NCBI GenBank assembly: GCA_023130215.1 | Contig: JAGMAN010000106.1 | Location: 1 to 30,710, forward strand | Origin: a bacterium | GTDB taxonomy: Bacteria > NPL-UPA2 > JAGMAN01 | Direction of reading: 5' to 3' | Length of the DNA: 30,710 nucleotides | Part shown: one piece after another, positions 23,132-30,527 of the stretch | How positions within the stretch are numbered: the stretch's first letter is position 1 | How the letters are laid out: the number at the start of each line of letters is the position of its first letter | Notes under the pieces: model-generated | Databases searched by the model: none | Told to the model about the DNA's origin: nothing | Seen by the model: only the letters and a program-made list of their open reading frames with translations | Made by a program: the position numbers and the translations under genes

Positions 23132-25318
23132 GTGCAGGGTAAAAAGGTGCAGGATAAATCTAAAAAGACATCGGCCCATAGAGTTGCCTCCCTCATAATC
23201 TTCTCAGGATTGCTCATTCTCATCTTCTTCCGACCACTTATCTCGGGGATAACCTGGAAGTGGTCAAATACCTATTTCCAACTCTTGATTCTCTTCCTTA
23301 TCGGCGTCTGGCTCCTGCGCATGGTACTTGAAGGGAGGATTACCTTCCTTAAAACTCCCTTAGACCTTCCCATTTTGGCTTTCTCTATTGCCCTAATCGT
23401 ATCTACTATTAAAACTGTTCATCGCCAGGCAAGCCTTGAGCAGTTCTACCAGTTTATGAGCTATCCACTCCTTTACTATTTGTTCATCAACATCCTTCGG
23501 GAAAGGAAAGAAATAACGGCTGTAATCTCAACCATCCTCGCGGTTGCTATTTTAGTCAGCCTCTATGGTATCTACCAGAATTACATCGCCTTGGAAGAGA
23601 CCCGGGAGTGGGTGCGGATTTACCATTCCGGCCAATTTTCATCCCAATTTATGTCACGCCTGGGGACGCATAAGGTCTTCTCCACTTTCGTCTATCCACC
23701 TGCCTTAGCTGGATACCTGTCTTTAGTCTTCCCTTTGGCATTCTGCTTCCTCATCTATGCTCAATCGAAGTGGATGAGAATATTGTCTGGGCTTACCCTG
23801 GTAAGCGGTGGATTATGCCTGTACTTCACCTATTCAAAAGGAGGGTGGGTAGCCGCCTTTCTTTCTATGATCTTCCTCTTTGCCATTCTTTTGTGCAGGA
23901 AAATGCAATCTAAAGGTTGCGACTACCGAGAAAAAATTCGCAGATACGGCCCTCTTATTCTTATCTTTCTTCTCATCCTCATTATCCCCTTTCTCTTTCC
24001 GGCCATTAGAGAATTTTTGCTTGAGCATGAACCTTTCAATCACCTGGAAGGATTCTTCGGCTCGCTAACTGTCCGGGTTGATTATTGGAAGGCAGGACTT
24101 GGTATGCTCAGGGATTACCCTGTCTTTGGCTCCGGCCTGGGAACTTTCGGAACGCTTTACGCTAAGTATAAACTTCCCCAGGGCAGAGAGGTGCAGTTAG
24201 CTCATAATAATTATCTGCAAGTCTGGACTGAGATGGGAATCTTGGGAATAGTCTCCTTCCTCTGGCTCTGGATAGTTTTTCTAAAGAGGGGATGGAGACT
24301 TATTAACAGGTTGCGTGGAACAGAAGCGGCGGTGGCCGTTGGCTGTTATGTAGGAGTGGTGGCTTTCTTAATTCATAGTTTAGTGGATTTTGACCTTTAT
24401 GTTCCTGGCATAGCCATGAATGTCTGGTTATTTTTGGCACTGACAACGAGCTATGGAGAAGGTAGACGCCAATGGAAAGCAAAGATTCTTGCTCATAGTA
24501 GAATAGTTGGGGTTGTGATAATCATATTAGCTATGACGGCGGCCATGCTAATTGTAAGGAGGCCCATGTTGGCTGAAAATCATTTTTCCCGGGCTAATAA
24601 CTACCTACAGGCCCAGCGAGAGTTGCCAAAGGAAAGTTACAGGCAATTGAAGGGGGCTATCAGTAGTCAAAGTTTTCCATTGAAGAGCACCCTTTTCCAG
24701 GGAAAGGTTGCCCGGTTCAGCCAGGAAGACATGGAGAAAGCGGCTTCTGGATTGGGAATTAAACCCGAGAACGCAAAATCTATAAACGAATTCTTGAGAT
24801 TACCCTATAAGGAAATGGCAAAATTACTTTACTCGGTGTTCCTCACAAAAGCAGAGGAAGAGCTGAAACAAGCACTAACTTTCAATCCTAAGAATAGCAC
24901 CTATCACTATCAATTGGGCAGTATCTATGAGAAGAGGGGGAATTTCTATAAGAGAACGAGTTTAAAGGAGGCTGATGAGCGACTGTGGATAGACAAGGCT
25001 ATAGCAGAGTATGAAAAAGCCATTACATGTAATCCCTTTATGCCCCACTATCATAGCACCTTAGGAAAGATCCTCTGGGATAAGGCCAAGGGTAAGGATA
25101 AAGCCCTTATCAAGAGAGCCATTTCTGAGTTTGAGGAGGCGGTTCTATGTTACCCGACCAAAGCTCGTTATCGTGCTTTCCTTGGCCGGGTATACCAGCT
25201 CACCGGGAGGAAGGAAGAAGCCCAAAAACAGTATAAAAAAGCTGTGGAGCTTGACCAGGAACTATCGGACCCAGCTCTAAAACAGGTCAGGATATGGCTA
25301 AAAAAGTTAAGCCAATAA
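23132..25318 (+). CDS. O-antigen ligase/polymerase-like (Wzy_C) membrane protein with C-terminal TPRs
   Basis: The 728-residue protein begins with about 11-13 TM helices (roughly 18-470). It has the WaaL/Wzy signature: the SRLGTHKVFSTFVYPPALAG loop, YFTYSKGGWVAAF (231-243), the periplasmic segment RVDYWKAGLGMLRDYPVFG with GSGLGTFG, and LAHNNYLQVWTEMG, where His358 corresponds to the conserved catalytic-loop histidine. Residues about 570-720 carry three or four tetratricopeptide-like repeats. As wzm/wzt implies an ABC route with no need for a Wzy polymerase, ligase is the likelier role. The GTG start at 23132 sits in a near-duplicated 15-nt sequence with a second in-frame GTG at 23147, so either may be used. 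Residues 258-265 come from a palindrome (separate entry). The 3' end overlaps the peptidase gene by 25 nt. Confidence 0.82.
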   Translation: MQGKKVQDKSKKTSAHRVASLIIFSGLLILIFFRPLISGITWKWSNTYFQLLILFLIGVWLLRMVLEGRITFLKTPLDLPILAFSIALIVSTIKTVHRQASLEQFYQFMSYPLLYYLFINILRERKEITAVISTILAVAILVSLYGIYQNYIALEETREWVRIYHSGQFSSQFMSRLGTHKVFSTFVYPPALAGYLSLVFPLAFCFLIYAQSKWMRILSGLTLVSGGLCLYFTYSKGGWVAAFLSMIFLFAILLCRKMQSKGCDYREKIRRYGPLILIFLLILIIPFLFPAIREFLLEHEPFNHLEGFFGSLTVRVDYWKAGLGMLRDYPVFGSGLGTFGTLYAKYKLPQGREVQLAHNNYLQVWTEMGILGIVSFLWLWIVFLKRGWRLINRLRGTEAAVAVGCYVGVVAFLIHSLVDFDLYVPGIAMNVWLFLALTTSYGEGRRQWKAKILAHSRIVGVVIIILAMTAAMLIVRRPMLAENHFSRANNYLQAQRELPKESYRQLKGAISSQSFPLKSTLFQGKVARFSQEDMEKAASGLGIKPENAKSINEFLRLPYKEMAKLLYSVFLTKAEEELKQALTFNPKNSTYHYQLGSIYEKRGNFYKRTSLKEADERLWIDKAIAEYEKAITCNPFMPHYHSTLGKILWDKAKGKDKALIKRAISEFEEAVLCYPTKARYRAFLGRVYQLTGRKEEAQKQYKKAVELDQELSDPALKQVRIWLKKLSQ
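23905..23920 (+). repeat. Short palindrome inside the ligase-like gene
   Basis: GCAATCT-AA-AGGTTGC is an inverted repeat with 6 of 7 arm bases paired, followed by GACTACC. It encodes QSKGCDY in a cytoplasmic loop between membrane helices, a site where extra residues would be tolerated. I recall GCAACCTAAAGGTTGCGGCTACC-like strings as dispersed repeats in some uncultivated bacteria, but could not verify this here. Confidence 0.4.
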
Positions 25319-26376
25319 GAATATCAAAACTACAAAGGCGGATGAAAAAAGAAGGCATTGAAGCCTTCTTGATAACCAACCTAAAAAATCTCTGCTACCT
25401 CAGTGGCTTCAGCGCAACGGCTGGCGCTTTGCTGGTGACGGCGAAGGAGCAAGTCTTGGTAACAGATTTTCGTTATCTTCAGCAAGCTAAGGAGGAAGCA
25501 GGAGAGTTTGAGTTAATCAGGATGAAAGATTCCCTGCCTGAGGCTCTGGCCAGATTGTTGAAAAAGATGAGTATTAAAAGGCTCTGCTTTGAAGGGGATT
25601 CGGTTAGCTTTTACCAGTATCAAGCTCTCAACGTAAAACTTAAAGGAGTTGAGTTTATCCCTGTGAAGGGGCTGGTGGAGGAGATGAGACTGGTTAAAGA
25701 TAGCTCAGAGATAGCCTATCTTCAGAGAGCCGTGGAGATTGCTGACAGAGCTTTTGCTCGGATTATTAATATTCTTAAGCCTGGCATGGAGGAGAAAGAG
25801 GTATCTGCTGAGATAGATTACCTTATTCGGCAAGAGGGAGCGGATAAGATTGCCTTTGATACCATTGTTGCCTCTGGCTCCAGATCCGCTCTTCCCCATG
25901 CCAGGCCTTTTAGAAAGAAAATAGCGGAAGGAGAATTTATCTTAATTGATATGGGAGCCGTTTATGAGGGATACCATTCTGACTTGACAAGAACAGTTGT
26001 TTTAGGTAGAATACGAGCCAAGCAGAGAAGAATCTATGACACCGTTCTGAGAGCTCAGAGTAGAGCCATCAAACATATTCGGCCTGAGGTTAAAGTATCA
26101 TCTATAGATGCGCTGGCCCGAGGAGTCATCCAGCGAGCTGGCTATGGAAAGTTCTTTGGTCATGGCCTTGGCCACGGTTTGGGGATGAGCATTCACGAAG
26201 AACCGGGGCTCAGGGCTAATAACCATCAGTTGCTCCGGAAAGGAATGGTTTTCACGGTAGAGCCAGCTATCTATCTACCCGGATGGGGAGGGGTGAGAAT
26301 AGAGGATGTAGTTATGGTGACTGAGGATGGCTGTCGCATCCTTAGTCAAGCACCTTACCTGGATTACTTAAAGTAA
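25294..26376 (+). CDS. M24 metallopeptidase, Xaa-Pro aminopeptidase/dipeptidase
   Basis: A cytoplasmic 360-residue enzyme of the pita-bread M24B family that cleaves peptides with proline in the second position. The N-terminal creatinase-like domain (1-135) includes LITNLKNLCYLSGFSA. The catalytic domain has all five metal ligands: Asp219 (LIDMGA), Asp230 (SDLTRT), His294 (FGHGLGHGLG), Glu323 (TVEPAIY) and Glu337 (RIEDV), plus His201 and His301. The length is standard for PepQ-like proteins. The ATG at 25294 has AGGT 6 nt upstream and gives a normal family N-terminus, although it lies inside the end of the ligase gene. The gene is typically next to efp and accBC in many bacteria, as here. Confidence 0.92.
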   Translation: MAKKVKPIRISKLQRRMKKEGIEAFLITNLKNLCYLSGFSATAGALLVTAKEQVLVTDFRYLQQAKEEAGEFELIRMKDSLPEALARLLKKMSIKRLCFEGDSVSFYQYQALNVKLKGVEFIPVKGLVEEMRLVKDSSEIAYLQRAVEIADRAFARIINILKPGMEEKEVSAEIDYLIRQEGADKIAFDTIVASGSRSALPHARPFRKKIAEGEFILIDMGAVYEGYHSDLTRTVVLGRIRAKQRRIYDTVLRAQSRAIKHIRPEVKVSSIDALARGVIQRAGYGKFFGHGLGHGLGMSIHEEPGLRANNHQLLRKGMVFTVEPAIYLPGWGGVRIEDVVMVTEDGCRILSQAPYLDYLK

Positions 26377-26439
26377 TCCACCCGAAGGGCCGCATAATTA
26401 AAACGCTTGGCGTTTTAATTAAAGATTGCGGGGTAGCCC
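26361..26439 (+). repeat. Nested hairpin repeat element between the peptidase gene and efp
   Basis: GGATTACTT-A-AAGTAATCC (26361-26379) is a perfect palindrome spanning the peptidase stop codon. Next comes a 12-bp perfect stem, TAATTAAAACGC (26395-26406) with GCGTTTTAATTA (26410-26421), loop TTG. This stem is extended outward by CGCA/TGCG (26391-26394 with 26427-26430) and GGGC/GCCC (26387-26390 with 26436-26439), with unpaired bases on the right side only. The whole gap (26377-26493) holds no gene. No T-run follows the stem, so this looks like a dispersed cruciform-type repeat rather than a plain terminator, though it could still attenuate or stabilise the transcript. Confidence 0.7.
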
Positions 26440-26493
26440 GCCCCGTTCCAATTTTAAGAAGATATGAATAAAGCGGGCCAAGTCTTTAGAGAA

Positions 26494-27051
26494 ATGATTT
26501 CTACGGCTGATTTCAAAACGGGAATGACTATTGAGTTAGAGAATAAATTATATGAAATCATCTCATTCCAACATGCCAAGTTGGGTAGGGGAGGAGCCTA
26601 TGTCAAGACCAAATTGAAGGAACTTAAGAGCGGCTATGTTTCTGATAAGACCTTCCGGGCGGGAGAGAAAGTAAACCAGGCTATCCTTGAGGAGAAGAAG
26701 ATGGAGTACCTCTATCGGGAGGATGCTCTATTCTACTTCATGGACGTGGTTAACTATGAGCAGTTGACTGTAAGTAAGGCTGAGCTAAGAGAGGTAGCAA
26801 AATATTTGAAGGAAAACCTGCTTATTGATGCCTTGATGCATAAAGGGAGTTTGGTGGGGATGAAACTGCCTCTCTTCGTTGAATTGACTGTGACTGAGAC
26901 CGAGCCCGGCCTTCGGGGAGACAGGGTTAGTGGAGGCTCAAAGCCTGCAACCCTGGAGACAGGATCAGTCCTCCAGGTGCCCCTGTTTGTAAATAAAGGA
27001 GACCTGGTTAGAGTTAATACTCGCACCGGGGAATATGTAGAGAGGGTCTGA
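26494..27051 (+). CDS. efp: Translation elongation factor P
   Basis: EF-P binds between the ribosomal P and E sites and relieves stalling at polyproline. From the ATG at 26494 the protein is 185 residues, the usual length, and begins MISTADFKTGMTIEL like Bacillus-type EF-P. An upstream in-frame ATG at 26464 would add 10 residues; neither has a strong ribosome-binding site. The KOW-like domain 1 carries FQHAKLGRGGAYVKTKL. The tip residue, usually Lys32 in PGKG, is Arg32 here. Domains 2 and 3 are intact (TFRAGEKV, FMDVVNYEQL, VTETEPGLRGDRVSGGSKPATLETG, VPLFVNKGDLVRVNTRTGEYVERV). The gene leads a compact efp-accB-accC block. Confidence 0.95.
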   Translation: MISTADFKTGMTIELENKLYEIISFQHAKLGRGGAYVKTKLKELKSGYVSDKTFRAGEKVNQAILEEKKMEYLYREDALFYFMDVVNYEQLTVSKAELREVAKYLKENLLIDALMHKGSLVGMKLPLFVELTVTETEPGLRGDRVSGGSKPATLETGSVLQVPLFVNKGDLVRVNTRTGEYVERV

Positions 27052-27054
27052 AAA

Positions 27055-27504
27055 ATGAATTTAAAGGAATTGAAAGAAATCATTGCTATCTTTGAAGAGG
27101 CTAACATCAGCGAACTTGATTTAGAGAGAGAGGAAGTCAGGATAAGGTTGAGGAAGGGACGTGCCCCTGAGGTGGTAGGTGCTCCTCAGATAGCAGAGGA
27201 GGCAGTGGTCCAAAGAGTCGTCCCCGCTCTCTCAGAAGAGGCTAAGAAAGAAGAAGAGAAAGGTTTAGCGGAGATATCTTCCCCAATGGTGGGAACTTTC
27301 TATAGAACTCCTTCTCCCGAGGCCAAGCCTTTCGTAGAAGAGGGAGATGAAATAGAAGAAGGTCAGGTCATCTGCATCATTGAGGCTATGAAGTTGATGA
27401 ACGAGATAAAAGCGGAGATAAAAGGGAAAATTGTTAGGATATTAGTGGAGAACGGTCACCCCGTAGAATATGGCCAGGCACTGTTCCTGGTAAAACCACA
27501 TTAA
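27055..27504 (+). CDS. accB: Biotin carboxyl carrier protein of acetyl-CoA carboxylase
   Basis: The 149-residue protein carries the biotin that shuttles CO2 in the first step of fatty-acid synthesis. The N-terminal helix ([24 protein letters not shown] region) is followed by a charged Ala/Glu linker (40-72). The lipoyl/biotinyl domain (73-149) has [19 protein letters not shown], the thumb typical of acetyl-CoA carboxylase BCCP, and the biotin attachment site EAMKLMNE with Lys113. The length matches the family (about 150-160). It starts 3 nt after efp, with AGAGGG (27041-27046) as ribosome-binding site, and ends 2 nt before accC. Confidence 0.95.
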   Translation: MNLKELKEIIAIFEEANISELDLEREEVRIRLRKGRAPEVVGAPQIAEEAVVQRVVPALSEEAKKEEEKGLAEISSPMVGTFYRTPSPEAKPFVEEGDEIEEGQVICIIEAMKLMNEIKAEIKGKIVRILVENGHPVEYGQALFLVKPH

Positions 27505-27506
27505 TT

Positions 27507-28856
27507 ATGTTCAGTAAAATTCTCATTGCCAATCGAGGCGAGATAGCCCTGCGGATAATCAGGGCCTGTAAGGAGCTGGGGATAAAAACGGTGGCTGTTC
27601 ATTCGGAGGCAGATAGGGACTCACTTCATGTGCGCTATGCTGATGAGGACATCTGCATTGGCCGGGGAGAAAGTTCGGCCAGTTATCTGCACATACCCAG
27701 CATCATCAGTGCGGCTGAAATCACTGATGTGGAGGCTATTCATCCTGGCTACGGTTTTTTGGCAGAGAACGCTCACTTTGCTGAGATCTGTGAATCCTGC
27801 CGGATAAAGTTCATTGGTCCCCTGCCTGAAGTGATAAGACGGATGGGAGATAAGGTTTTAGCCCGGGAGACCATGCACAAAAGTGGACTTCCCATTATCC
27901 CGGGTAGTTCCGGGATAGTGAAGGATAAAGAAAAAGCGGTGAAGATTGCAGGCGAGATTGGCTACCCGGTTATCATCAAGGCAGCCGCCGGGGGTGGAGG
28001 AAGAGGCATGAGAATTGCCCACAATGAGGTAAGCCTGGTCAACGCTCTCTTCATGGCTCAGGCTGAGGCCGAATCAGCTTTTGGGAGGGCAGATGTTTAC
28101 CTGGAGAAATATATTGGGTCCCCCCGCCACATCGAATTCCAGATCTTGGCCGATGAACACGGAAACATTATTCACTTAGGAGAAAGAGACTGCACTATTC
28201 AGAGACGTTATCAGAAGCTCATTGAGGAATCTCCTTCCCCGGCCGTTGACGAAGAGCTTAGAAGAAAAATAGGCGAAGCGGCTCTAAGAGGAGCCAGATC
28301 GGTAAACTATACCAGCCTGGGGACAATGGAGTTTCTCCTGGATAAGGATAAGAATTTCTATTTTCTGGAAATGAATACCAGGCTTCAAGTGGAACACTCG
28401 GTAACGGAATTGGTCACCGGGATAGATTTAGTCAAGGAACAGATTAGATTGGCCAGTGGAGAAGAGTTAGGATATGGCCAGGAGGATATTGAATGGCGGG
28501 GTTCAGCCATTGAGTGCCGGATTAATGCAGAGGACCCGGATGATAATTTCGCCCCCTGTCCCGGGAAGATAACTGCTTATAACATGCCCGGTGGTCCGGG
28601 AGTGAGAGTTGATACCCATATCTATCCGGAGTATGTCATCCCTCCCTTATACGATTCCCTGATCGCCAAGCTGACTACTCATGGGAGGACCAGGGATGAG
28701 ACTATTCAGCGCATGGGGCGGGCCCTGGAGGAATGTGTCATTGAGGGAGTAAAGACGACAATTCCATTTCACCGGGCCATCCTATCTGACCCTGATTTCA
28801 TAGATGGGGACTTTTCCACTGACTTTGTAGAACATTTATTGGCGAGAGGAGAGTAA
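27507..28856 (+). CDS. accC: Biotin carboxylase subunit of acetyl-CoA carboxylase
   Basis: The 449-residue ATP-grasp enzyme carboxylates biotin on AccB using bicarbonate and ATP. The N-terminal domain [20 protein letters not shown] is invariant in the family. The glycine-rich ATP loop is AAGGGGRGM (160-168). Also conserved are the HIEFQILAD strand, [19 protein letters not shown] (225-243) and [14 protein letters not shown] (288-301), containing catalytic Arg and Glu residues. The C-terminal domain ([26 protein letters not shown]) is complete. The length is the usual 445-450. It is translationally linked to accB. accA and accD are not in the window. Confidence 0.97.
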   Translation: MFSKILIANRGEIALRIIRACKELGIKTVAVHSEADRDSLHVRYADEDICIGRGESSASYLHIPSIISAAEITDVEAIHPGYGFLAENAHFAEICESCRIKFIGPLPEVIRRMGDKVLARETMHKSGLPIIPGSSGIVKDKEKAVKIAGEIGYPVIIKAAAGGGGRGMRIAHNEVSLVNALFMAQAEAESAFGRADVYLEKYIGSPRHIEFQILADEHGNIIHLGERDCTIQRRYQKLIEESPSPAVDEELRRKIGEAALRGARSVNYTSLGTMEFLLDKDKNFYFLEMNTRLQVEHSVTELVTGIDLVKEQIRLASGEELGYGQEDIEWRGSAIECRINAEDPDDNFAPCPGKITAYNMPGGPGVRVDTHIYPEYVIPPLYDSLIAKLTTHGRTRDETIQRMGRALEECVIEGVKTTIPFHRAILSDPDFIDGDFSTDFVEHLLARGE

Positions 28857-28882
28857 AGGGTAAAAAAAGAAAGGAGGAAGAG

Positions 28883-29443
28883 ATGAGAGGGTTAAGCACA
28901 GCTGTTTCTATTGTGGTTCTGGTGGCTGTGGGGGTATATCTTGTTTGCCTGGCTATAGGAGTTACCTCCATTGAGCAGATGGCCAGCTTTATTAAGCCGC
29001 TGGAAGAGACGAAGGTGATTACCGGGATAGCCGGGATTATCTCGTTAGCCATGGGGTTCTCACTGCTTTACCTGGCTCTGAGGAAATTTACCAGGGAGCC
29101 ATCAATGGCCTTTCAGAACCCGGAAGGGGAAGTTAGGGTCACCTTCAATGCCATTGAGGACTTCGTCAAGAGATTGGGAGGAAAGTTAGAAGAGGTAAAG
29201 GAGATGCACCCCGAGGTGATAGCCACCAAGGAAGGACTGGAGATCCATAATCGGATTACCCTGGGGCCAAATCTGAGTATTCCCGAAGCCAGCAGCAGGA
29301 TACAGGAGACAATCAAGAAATATGTGGAGGATGTCCTGGGGATAAGAGACATCGTGGCTATTAAGGTTCTGATAACCAAGATTGCTCATGAAGAGGTGAA
29401 GGAGAAAGAGGAAGAAGTCAGGCGGGAAGCAGAGATCAAATAG
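28883..29443 (+). CDS. amaP: AmaP-type alkaline-shock membrane anchor protein
   Basis: The 186-residue protein has two N-terminal membrane helices (about 7-27 and 46-66) joined by a short loop, followed by a soluble Asp23-like domain (75-186) with VRVTFNAIEDFVKRLGGKLEEV and a C-terminal charged helix. This is the layout of AmaP, which in staphylococci tethers Asp23 to the membrane during envelope stress. A strong AAAGGAGG ribosome-binding site lies 5 nt before the ATG. AmaP/Asp23 genes often sit next to accBC in Firmicutes. The separate asp23 partner is not seen here. The stop overlaps the next gene's GTG start (TAGTG). The exact role in this organism is unknown. Confidence 0.78.
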   Translation: MRGLSTAVSIVVLVAVGVYLVCLAIGVTSIEQMASFIKPLEETKVITGIAGIISLAMGFSLLYLALRKFTREPSMAFQNPEGEVRVTFNAIEDFVKRLGGKLEEVKEMHPEVIATKEGLEIHNRITLGPNLSIPEASSRIQETIKKYVEDVLGIRDIVAIKVLITKIAHEEVKEKEEEVRREAEIK

Positions 29444-30489
29444 TGGACCGTAGAAAGCTATATCGAATCATTGACGCCAATGCTAACCGGGCCCGGGAAG
29501 GTTTGAGAGTGGTGGAGGAAGCAATCAGGTTCGTCTTAGAAGAGCCAGGCCTGACTTCTCAGCTAAAGGGTATTCGTCATGACATCACTTGCACCCTGAG
29601 AACTTTTCCAAACTGTGACCTTCTCTCAGCCCGTAACAGTGAAGAGGATGTAGGCCGACGGGCTTACCATGAAGAAGAGGGAAAAAGAACTGGATATGAG
29701 GAGATCGTCAGGGTAAACATGCGCCGGGCTGAAGAGGCAATAAGGGCCTTAGAGGAGTTCTCAAAGATCGTAGATTCTAAGCTCGGGGAGAACTTTAAGG
29801 ATATTAGATTTCAACTCTATTCATTGGAGAAGGAGGTTGGAAAGAAGACTGTAGCGTGGAAGAGGCGAAAAGCAATAATAGAGTGGAAGTTATACGTCAT
29901 CATAGATAGAGAGTTGATAGGCAATAGGGACCCGGCTGATGCAGCCAGGGCGGTAGCCTCAGCCGGAGCTAAGGTTATTCAATGGCGGGATAAGAAAGGA
30001 AGTGCCCGGGAGATAGTTAAAGTTGTTTCTGAGCTAAAGAAAGATAAGTCATTGGAAAATATGAAGATTATAATCAATGATAGAGTTGACATCGCCGCGG
30101 CGACCGGAGCAGATGGAGTGCACTTAGGTCAGGAAGACTTGCCCATCCCGGAAGCGAGGAAGCTGCTGGGGGAAGGAAGAATAATTGGGGCATCTACTCA
30201 CAATGTCCAAGAAGCCGTTCAGGCTGAGAAAGAGGGGGCAGATTACATTTCACTTGGTCCCATATTCGTAACCCAAACCAAGAAGGATGCTGAAGCGCCT
30301 CTGGGAGCTAAGAAAATCAGTGAGGTTAAGAAATCCGTTAAGCTCCCTTTGATAGCTATAGGAGGCATAAGTAAGACTAACATACGAGATGTGAACTGGG
30401 CAGGAGCAGATGTCATAGCCGTTGCCTCAGCCATCCTCAAAGCAAAAGATATTACCAATGCTACCAAAACCCTCCTGACCAAAATGTAG
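29443..30489 (+). CDS. thiE: ThiD2-ThiE fusion: thiamine phosphate synthase with N-terminal HMP-P kinase-like domain
   Basis: The 348-residue protein has two parts. Residues 1-135 (RIIDANANRAREGLRVVEEA, LKGIRHDI, ARNSEEDVGRR, NMRRAEEAIRALEEFSK) match the ThiD2 domain, a kinase of hydroxymethylpyrimidine phosphate unrelated to ordinary ThiD. Residues 148-348 are a TIM-barrel ThiE that joins HMP-PP and thiazole phosphate: LYVIIDRELIG, VIQWRDKKGSAREI, INDRVDIAAATGADGVHLGQEDLP, GASTHNVQEA, YISLGPIFVTQTKKD and IAIGGISKTNI. The fusion would perform consecutive steps of thiamine synthesis. It starts with GTG at 29443, overlapping the upstream stop. No TPP riboswitch precedes it, which fits expression as an internal operon gene. 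Confidence 0.9.
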   Translation: MDRRKLYRIIDANANRAREGLRVVEEAIRFVLEEPGLTSQLKGIRHDITCTLRTFPNCDLLSARNSEEDVGRRAYHEEEGKRTGYEEIVRVNMRRAEEAIRALEEFSKIVDSKLGENFKDIRFQLYSLEKEVGKKTVAWKRRKAIIEWKLYVIIDRELIGNRDPADAARAVASAGAKVIQWRDKKGSAREIVKVVSELKKDKSLENMKIIINDRVDIAAATGADGVHLGQEDLPIPEARKLLGEGRIIGASTHNVQEAVQAEKEGADYISLGPIFVTQTKKDAEAPLGAKKISEVKKSVKLPLIAIGGISKTNIRDVNWAGADVIAVASAILKAKDITNATKTLLTKM

Positions 30490-30527
30490 CCGCCCAGATT
30501 TCCCACAAAAAATTACTACGGCTTATA

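Noticed and set aside
23880-24068. Forward open frame of 62 codons within the ligase-like gene
   Set aside because: It is out of frame with a clear membrane-protein gene and lacks a ribosome-binding site; a by-product of the sequence around the palindrome.
26754-27107. Reverse-strand open frame of 117 codons across the efp-accB junction
   Set aside because: Both forward genes are unmistakable, and the reverse product resembles no family.
29380-29445. Possible TPP riboswitch ahead of the thiamine gene
   Set aside because: The thiE start overlaps the amaP stop and the upstream bases code for a conserved charged C-terminus; no THI-box arrangement is present.
30490-30527. Possible terminator after thiE
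   Set aside because: AGCCG and CGGCT could pair, but across about 27 nt with no T-run; too weak to call.
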